DNA from: Rhipicephalus microplus
Taxonomy: Eukaryota; Arthropoda; Arachnida; Ixodida; Ixodidae
Length of the DNA stretch: 64,000 nt
NCBI RefSeq assembly: GCF_043290135.1
Contig: NC_134707.1
Coordinates: forward strand, 68,377,906-68,441,905
Reading direction: 5' to 3'
A program made the translations under genes and the position numbers. Within the stretch, counting starts at the first letter, position 1. Each line of letters begins with the position of its first letter. Shown in pieces: positions 56,347-64,000 of the stretch. The notes beneath the pieces are model-generated. The model had not been told where the DNA came from. It made no database searches and was given only the letters and a program-made list of their open reading frames with translations.

Positions 56347-57902
56347 AATGATATGAGCCTCAAGCTCTCGCCAGCAAAGTCTGAACTTCTCTTATATCGA
56401 CCCACGAGACGGGGACTCAAACCAAAAAACTGGCAACCACTGGTTGACATCGACATTAGGCTGCACACGGCATCGGGGCAGCGTATTCCAAGGGTGGACT
56501 TCATACGCGTTCTGGGCATGATTATCGAGGCTAATGGACAGAACGGCCGCACGATCGACCGTCTCACTTCTAAGGCGGAAGGGGTCATCCGACTAATCTC
56601 ACGCATTTCCAACAGTCGGGGTGGTCTTCGAGAGCACAACCTCCTCACACTATTCCATGCATTCTTGATGAGCCACATAAGCTATGTCGCATCTATGCAC
56701 CGGTGGCAACTCCGTGAAATAAATAAATTGAACATCCTCATAAGGAAAAGCATCAAAAAAGCTCTTGGCATTCCTATGCGCACAAGCACTGAGAACCTTA
56801 TGAAACTTGGAGTCCACAACACGCTTGAAGAAGTTATCGAGGCTCAACCAACGGCACAGGTTGTTAGGCTTTCGATCACACCAGCGGGGAGAAAGATGCT
56901 GGTTGACACTGGAGTCAACCCCCTGACGCTCGAAGTGCTAAATACGCCACTCGATGATTATATACGCTCTCGCATCAAAGTTGGCCCCCTTCCACGAAAT
57001 ATGCATCCACAGTACAACGCGGGCAGGCGTGTCGCTCGAACCTCCTCTTTTTTAGCTCAAGCTCACAAACACTCGTCTGTTTCATGCTTTGTTGATGCCG
57101 CCCAGTATGGCGTTTCCGCTCGCTTTGTGGTAGTATCCGTAGATACTAAGGGTCAGATTTTATCCTCGACGTCGGTTCGAACCACTTCTTCTTACAAAGC
57201 AGAACAGATGGCTATTGCACTAGCACTCCTTGATCCACAAAGGACTGATATTTATACGGACTCTAAATCCGCTGCTAGGGCCTTCGCTTCTGGTTCAGTG
57301 TGCAAAGGAAGTTTTGAGAATTCTCGCTCACAAGGAACTCATCCACCACACAATTATTTGGTTCCCTGCTCACCTTGGCTTGAGGGTCGGAGGCCTTCCC
57401 AATGTCAACGAGCTAGCCCACTCCAAGGCGCGAGGCTTCACCTACCGCGCCGGGAGTTGTGCTTCTCAGACAGAGGAGTCAGCCCCCAGCCTTCATTTTA
57501 GAGACATTTTGACTACCTTCAACGAGATCACGAAGCATTATCAATTAGGCCGTAGGTCCTTTCCATTGCCACACGAAAAGTTGTCTAAGTCACAGGCAAT
57601 CTATCTCTCTTCGCATGCTTCAGACGGGAACCTAACCTAGCCTCGTAACCTATAGCCATTACTCCGATATTTCAGAACTTTTTCCGGACTGCCAGAATTG
57701 CAGTGATTTTAACCACATGCTCTGGAGGTGCCCCTCTTTACAAAGAAAAAATGAAAAATTTTCTGAGAACTCCTTTCATTTAATGCTCACGAGTCCGGTT
57801 CTCATACAACAACTCAAGGCTGTCCAGAAGGCCCACGATGCGACGGTGAGGCTGGGCCTCCCCGTCCCAACGTGGGAGCGGCCCGCGATGCTACCCCTAT
57901 AA
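56347..57902 (+). pseudogene. LINE reverse transcriptase thumb and RNase H, part after the SINE
   Basis: From 56353, KLSPAKSELLLYRPT and RVDFIRVLGMIIE continue the reverse transcriptase. RNase H follows with VSCFVDAAQYG, SYKAEQMAIALALL and DIYTDSKSAARAF. A frameshift near 57310 moves to the frame with IIWFPAHLGLRVGG and NELAHSKARGF. Further stops lie near 57640. The last piece (57717-57902) ends LPVPTWERPAMLPL, usual for the C-terminus of this LINE type. Confidence 0.85.
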
Positions 57903-57945
57903 AACGGGGGTGGAATCCTTCAGGACCCTAATAAAAGTTTTTCAT

Positions 57946-58050
57946 CCATCCATCCATATCATCATCATCATGTGTGTGCGCGCTTGGCCTCCGACTGCCC
58001 GTTCGCTGCTGAGCCGTTGGGCTGAATCAACGCCGTCTAAACCATGACGT
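57946..58050. repeat. (CATC)n-type tail and spacer
   Basis: Short CCAT and ATC units follow the LINE; no gene. Confidence 0.5.
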
Positions 58051-58051
58051 C

Positions 58052-59915
58052 ATGAGCGATGGAGGTGGATTGTCAGACTTCAATCGTCTCCCAGCTCGCT
58101 ATACTCCCGAAGCTTCGTGCCGTTGTCAGATAGGAAGGAGACGCGGCGCCGAAGCGCTTTGTCCCAGAGTCACACTTAACTCATCAACCCATCATCATCC
58201 TACGCCTCTCCCGGCACTGCCTCCCCCCCAGGGTCGTGTGGGGGGGACGTTTTGTTCAGGCCACCCTTCGCGCCCAATGTGCAGCGGCATGTCGCAGATT
58301 GAGCCTGCCGGTGCTGTTGCCATCTCCACCCCGCCGTCGCCTGCCACGCCACCTGTTTACGTACAAGGCCACCAGCGCAATCATCCTTTCTTCGCCTGTC
58401 ATCGCGGGGAAGACATGAACAACTGGCACGGTGAATACAGCCACGAGATTGTTGCACTCAGAAGAACTTCTCAAGACGCTTGCGGTGGCGGTTTCTACGG
58501 GTACAGGTATATGACTTGGACATCATTTATAAGCCTGGTAAAAAACACCAAGACGCCGCTGAGGCCCATTACCGCTTCCCACTCTCACCTATCCAGCCCA
58601 GTGCCGGTCGGAGTTCGGCTGTCATTTATAGCGCAACGCCGCCGCTCGCCTCAAAAACCAGCTTATCTCGTACGACAAGCCCAGATTTCGCTCCTGCTAA
58701 TGGTATATTCCGTACTTCATACGTAGTATATACCACTTCTTTGGAGCTTTCCATCCGCCTAACGCGTGGCTTCGTCGTCAGCCCATGAAATTTAGGCTAG
58801 AGAACGGTGTTCTCTCCGAAAACATTTACTCGTTTTATGGTGAGTGCCGGGTTCCAATGCTACCACTCTTTCTTCGACTTGGCGTGCTTGAAGCCTTCCA
58901 CAACGACTAGACTGCAACCCATCTAGGTTTTCAACGAAACTCACGACCTCATTCTAAGTCGGTTCTAATGGCCTGGCCATTCTACTAGCTCAGCACGGTA
59001 CGTCAATTCCTTTCCATAACAGCGTTAACAGTGTTGTAAAGTTTCGAGATCTGAGCCAGCTGGGCAACAGCAGCCGATATGGCGCTCCAGAATGCCATTT
59101 GCGCTTTTTGGGTGTCGACTTTTACGGCCCTCGTCTGGTGGCAAAAGATGCAAAGTGCCCGTCGTAGACCACATGACACGCTACACTGAGACAAGCTCAG
59201 TGACTACTGTTAGAGCTTGGAAAGTGTCTGATTTCATTCTTCACGTACTATATCTGCGCCGTGAGGCTCCTCGTGTATTGCTACGTGACAGAGGAAGGGT
59301 ATTCCTATAACAACTCTTATATAGAGTACTGCGCGCTTCTAACACAAAGCACAGGAGAGCTTCAAGCCACCACTCTCCGACCAATGGTCTCACCACAAGA
59401 TTTCATCTCAATTTTGCTCGTGTAAAAGCCGTGTACATCGATCGGCAGCATCGAAACTGGGATACACTTATCCCATTCCACCCCTTCGCATATGACACGG
59501 TCATTCAACACACCTCCAGAAGGGCGTTCCCGTACTTTTTTCTAGATGTTTCTATTTCGGACACCAATTTCAGTCATCGCCATCTACCAGCGATCAATAC
59601 ATTTCAAGATTAGCCTGGCGTCGCCATCATGCTCAAACGAACACGAAAAAAGACAAGATCTCAAGATCACTGATGACGCAGAACGAGTAATATTTTTTTT
59701 GTAATATTTCTGCCTGATAACCAGGTGCTCTTGTTCACGCCTATTTGTACAGCAAGTCTCTGAGACAAAATACAGCCACGCTTCATCGGGCATTATAGTT
59801 ATTGAGATGACTTCGCCAGTTAACTATTGTGTCACTCCGCTTGTCGCCCAACCAGACCGTTGTCAGTGCAGCACAGACGTGCACGTTTCTCGCATGAAGC
59901 CTTTCACGCGACGTT
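58052..59915 (+). mobile_element. Third Ty3/Gypsy copy, strongly decayed
   Basis: Ordered fragments on the plus strand: a Gag-start-like stretch near 58355-58450 (HRGEDMNNWHGEYSHE), the end of RNase H near 58495 (YDLDIIYKPGKKHQDAAEA), integrase pieces near 59150 (VVDHMTRYTETSSVT and REAPRVLLRDRGRVF) and 59431 (YIDRQHRNWDTLIPF), and the pol end near 59875 (TDVHVSRMKPF). The join from Gag to RNase H implies a large internal deletion. No LTRs are found. The 224-codon frame 58052-58726 crosses the junction and is not a real protein. Confidence 0.75.
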
Positions 59916-60054
59916 CTTCGTCACTTTCATTTGCGACAGCCAGATTGGCCGCTTTCATGGGGGAAATAAGTGTGAAGATTTGTTATGTGCTTATGCGCTG
60001 CTTCTCATGTATGCCTAATCATAAGTATTGTCATCCGTCTGGCTCCTTGCCCTC

Positions 60055-60057
<3 letters not shown>

Positions 60058-60128
<71 letters not shown>
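60058..60128 (+). repeat. (CT)n(TA)n microsatellite
   Basis: About 13 CT units followed by about 20 TA units. Confidence 0.95.
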
Positions 60129-60130
<2 letters not shown>

Positions 60131-60294
60131 GAAAGAAGTGTATACCTTAGGGCTCGTTTTTCCGTGTTTTGACTCATTATTAATAAGATATAACAGACAA
60201 TAATGCCAAGGAACGTAGAGGGGAATGTATTAGAACCAGTGTAGAATAAATAAGAAGAAAGAAAAGCGGGTGAAATAGTATATTGAAGTGAGCA

Positions 60295-60459
<165 letters not shown>

Positions 60460-63400
60460 CAAGCGAATAGCGAATGTTGTAACTTCTTCTAGTTTGCTGT
60501 TGTGACACGCAGATTCTGTTTTTAATCGATCGCTCTTGTATAACTTTTTTTTCATCTTCCACATTAGGACAAAATAAGAGTTATCTGCTTGTGCTACAGG
60601 ACTATCCAGTTACGCTACGTGTTTCGACATTTCGACATGGTAGGTATTTTGTTCTGGCGTGATTCATATCATAAACACCAAGAAATCTCCTCTACTCCCA
60701 GTCGCCTACACTCCTATACTGGAATGTGTATATTTGCCTGCGTATTGCTGCCACCACAATACCGTAATGTGCGCTAGATATATTTTGATCGCTATACCAT
60801 TTCGAAAATGCGGTTCAGGCACAGCATACGAATATATCGTGTGTCATAGAACAGCTTCACTTATGTGGAACGCGAAAAAAATAAAAGTACGTTGACGTGA
60901 AAAAAAAAGAACAACATGTGCATGAGAATTGCTAAACAAATTCGCCACAAACATATACCTCAGCTTAAAAAGCATATAGTGGCAGTAATCTATTTCTAGT
61001 GTTAACAAATCACGTGGCACGGTTGTGTTTACACTAGCCAAGATTATCTGATTTTGACTACGGTAAACGTTCTTTAACTACAGTGAATATTTTACAAGAC
61101 GTGTTGGTGTTTGGAATCATATTATTGCTTCATCATGCTAGATAACGTTCGATTCTACACATTGTTTTTTTATAATTTCAGGACCCGCGTTATTTGTTTC
61201 TTTTGTGTCATTAGCATTTACTTTTTGGCAACATTATTAAATGTAGGGCTCTAAGGTACATTTTACTGTGGTCAGGTGATTAAGTGACTACACCGAATAA
61301 GAAATACTCTTGTGTTCATCTGGCTTGTAGATAACCGTTGATTAGGATGGCGCACATAAGTTTTCTACCGTTATATACCACACTCATCTGCAATCAGGAA
61401 ACCATCTCTGTTCATAACTGCGTACACTGCTTGTTACAGCGTCGTCAACTGTCACAAGTCAGCCTCCTGAATAACACAGACCGAAATGAGAAAACATGAA
61501 AATAGCGTATAAATCAGGCTCTATGATTTCTCATAAATCTAGAAAAATGCAATAAGCGCTATCTGGCAAAATGTTTCACGAGCTTTGATTTAAAAGGGAA
61601 TTTGAAACGTTCGAAGCGCTTTTGAAAAGCTGGTAAATATTCGTCAAAAGGATTGCACCTTCATGAGCGCCTGAGGCCTCCTAAAGTCTGCTTGCGTCTA
61701 TAACAGTAAGCTTCAGGTTGATATATCAAACTAAGGATTCTTTAATTTATATATTTGTGTGGGTACGCGTATGTGTTTGTGCATTATTACCCTCTGATAT
61801 ATGAAATTCAATAAGTAAGTCCGTGTGTTTTTTTTGTCAAATAAATTTCACCTGAGCAGTCAAAAGTTTTAGAAGGATCATGGTATAAAGTGCTATAGTT
61901 GTGATTGACAAGATAGAGGAGAGTGTAAAAAAATTGAAACTGGCAGCTTTATCAGTTCTTGCTTGCCGCAATATTGCACTGTGAAAAATTTACATAAATG
62001 CAAATCAACAGCCTTTAAAAAAGGTGAATCTACACGAAAAGAGAAAAAAAAGGTGGGAATACACGACTATCAGCAAAAATGCGACGCAATCCCATCGCAA
62101 ATAAAATTATAAAAAAACTGCAAGATGTTATGTGGCAAGATTGAACACCGAATAATGCTGAATTCCAAGTTACAAAAAAGCTCGGATAAAAGCCAAATTC
62201 TGTCGAAAAAATGAATTGCGATGAACACTCTGTTTTTAAAGTAAAATAAACTTCAAAAACACGAAGCCTAGGACACAGGAAAGCATAAGCCAATTTGAAA
62301 ACATTAAAGTTTGTAATGCCCCTTACATATGCACAGGCTTTGTACTTACTCGCGTGAAAGTTTGATCGGTAGACTGATGTCATTCCGTCTACGTTAGGAA
62401 TTCTGCGAAACCCAATATTGGAAAGAGAGAGGTCAATGTTTCCTCTTCCTCCATTACCAGGGCAGGGTAAGTATTTCATTTTCCTGATTTGTATCAATAT
62501 AAAGAGAAACTTTATTTGCATGCCTTGACCCGCGACCTTATCTGTTAAGGATTGGAAAATGTAGCGGGAATACAAAAGTAATGTACAACTAAGGCACGTT
62601 CCGTTTATCAAAGTTAGAAACAGTGCACCTCGATACCCATGGAAATGCTCGCAGAAAAAAAAAACTGCAACTACTGAACTCAGGACCACGCGAACAAAGA
62701 AAGCATCTTACTTCGCTATGTTAACACAGCGTGATTGGTGAAGGATTGTTTTGAAATAGAACATGCACCCCGTTCCTATTTGTTTACATTTGCCGGATCA
62801 CGTTTTTACGATGCTAGCGTTTATTCTCGGTCTTTCTTCATCTTTCTGTCTACCTCTAACCACTGAAATCCTCCTCACCTGTCCAAGCTAATGTTGACGT
62901 ACTTGTTCTTGTGGAATGGTTATTATACCTGAAATTTCTCTTTATTTGATCCTTCTTTATATAGGACAAACTAATGATTACACTTGTGCACTTTTTAATA
63001 TTCAGAATAATTGTTAAATTGCATGATGTTGAATGCACTGGCAAAAGCTACATTGACAAGGTAGCAATGCGAGACATTCCCGATAATTGTCATTTTAAGA
63101 AGTTTTATATTAAGCACGGCAACAACCTCTGGCCTTTTTTTTTTCAAGTCGTTTTGACATGTAATAGCACTGCTTGTTTGACTGTGTGCGGGCAATTGAG
63201 AAATGCGAGACCTGTTCTATGAGTTCACATTGCTCCACAGTGTACGTTTTCAGTATAGTGAACCCAAATAATTCAAGTTCTCCAAATAAGCCAAGACAAC
63301 ACGTATTGGGACTCGCATCCATACACGCCTTTTCAAATCAAGCCCATCCTTCCCATTCGCATGTTTCCGCAGTGCTGTCTGAAGCTAATATGAAGCACAC

Positions 63401-64000
63401 TCTACACAATCAACGCACATTTTCACTTCCTTCAGCAGATGTATACATCATCTTTTTTTAGGCATGAAGGATCGGTAATCTACCAAGAATCTGCATATGC
63501 TTCACGTGCCTTTGTGGGATCCAAGATATTTTTAAGATGTTTTTAACAAATAAGAGGACCAGGAAATTTACCATTCATAAGAGCATAGCGGCCTGAACAC
63601 TAATTATATCAAGAAAGTTGAGCTACCACAGCATGTAGGTTAATGAAATGAAATTACGACGAGTGAGTTGTCTGGTTTTGGAGTAAAAGACAACTGATCA
63701 CATCGCGAAGTGAACGTTAGTATGGGTTCACTTACAAATAATCTTTTCTCAAAGCAATTAAGGTGAAAAGGTTAGTCATGACACTGCGGCGGAGTTTCAG
63801 GGGTTTCCGAGACACCATTTGAAACTTTCAGATATAACAGAGAGCACAATAAGCACGGTTTCTTGGTCTAGCATTAGACAAGAAAGACTTTCAATCAACA
63901 CTTCCAGTGAGGTGATACTTGCAGCGGGGTTGGGGTACGTGTTTGACGAGTAAGGCTTTCTACTAGAATACAGGCTATGATCCGTTTTTCTGTGCCAATG
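60460..64000. other. No gene recognised
   Basis: AT-rich sequence. The 219-codon minus-strand frame at 62689-62030 is Phe/Leu/Ser-rich without a recognised domain, and nothing around it looks like a promoter or exon border. No repeat boundary is identified. Confidence 0.35.

Larger units (their letters stand above)
55137..57945 (+). mobile_element. RT-RNase H LINE, 5'-truncated, interrupted by a SINE
   Basis: It starts inside the reverse transcriptase (no endonuclease or ORF1), runs through RNase H and a C-terminal Cys/His motif (CQNCSDFNHMLWRC near 57693), and ends AATAAAAGTTTTTC followed by (CATC)n. RNase H places it in the I superfamily, but it differs clearly from the LINE at 47577-53887. 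Confidence 0.85.

Noticed and set aside
58052..58726. 224-codon open frame
   Set aside because: It crosses the junction between Gag-like and RNase H-like sequence of a decayed Gypsy copy, and recognisable parts lie in other frames.
62030..62689. 219-codon minus-strand open frame
   Set aside because: It has a low-information Phe/Leu/Ser composition and no domain, signal or exon context, and is compatible with chance in AT-rich DNA.

Overview
The window looks like nuclear DNA of a hard tick (Ixodidae, probably a metastriate such as Rhipicephalus, Dermacentor or Amblyomma). The basis is established knowledge of tick repeats plus what is visible: several copies of a tRNA-headed SINE resembling the tick Ruka family, Ty3/Gypsy and BEL/Pao LTR elements, RTE-, CR1/Jockey- and I-like LINEs, and long TA, CA and TCTA microsatellites. 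There is no operon structure and no bacterial promoter or ribosome-site signal. I find no convincing intact host gene, tRNA or rRNA. Nearly all coding signal belongs to decayed transposable elements.

Layout. 1-9.9 kb: short repeats, a decayed plus-strand LINE (about 3.4-6.6 kb), an RTE LINE tail (8.2-8.8 kb) and a satellite array (8.9-9.6 kb). 10.1-13.0 kb: a minus-strand BEL/Pao element with both LTRs, primer-binding site and Gag. Where pol should be it carries an unrecognised decayed ORF cassette (10814-11503). 13.15-18.78 kb: a full-length but dead minus-strand Ty3/Gypsy element with two 274-bp LTRs. 19-41 kb: AT-rich, mostly unrecognised DNA with an interspersed repeat in three same-strand copies, SINEs, a LINE tail, a terminal-inverted-repeat DNA element (28.67-29.55 kb), a MITE (36.35-36.62 kb) and a strong 21-bp hairpin (32.2 kb). 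41.0-42.7 kb: a (TCTA)n block inside a member of that repeat family, then a second array of the satellite in opposite orientation. 42.75-44.96 kb: an internally deleted plus-strand Gypsy element with ATAT target-site duplication.

46.1-54.9 kb is a nest. A small LTR element with Gag only (115-bp LTRs) received an RTE tail in its 5' LTR. A 6.3-kb I-like LINE then inserted in its gag, and a 926-bp truncated CR1-like LINE inserted in that LINE's RT/RNase H region. 55.1-57.9 kb: a plus-strand RT-RNase H LINE interrupted by a SINE with a perfect 14-bp target-site duplication. 58.0-59.9 kb: a third, badly decayed Gypsy copy. 60-64 kb: a (TA)n block and then nothing recognisable.

The elements do not cooperate in a pathway. 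The value of the window is its insertion stratigraphy, the apparent birth of microsatellites inside repeats, and a few unclassified sequences, above all the 10.8-11.5 kb cassette. All positions were read by eye; family names rest on motif recognition without database searches.
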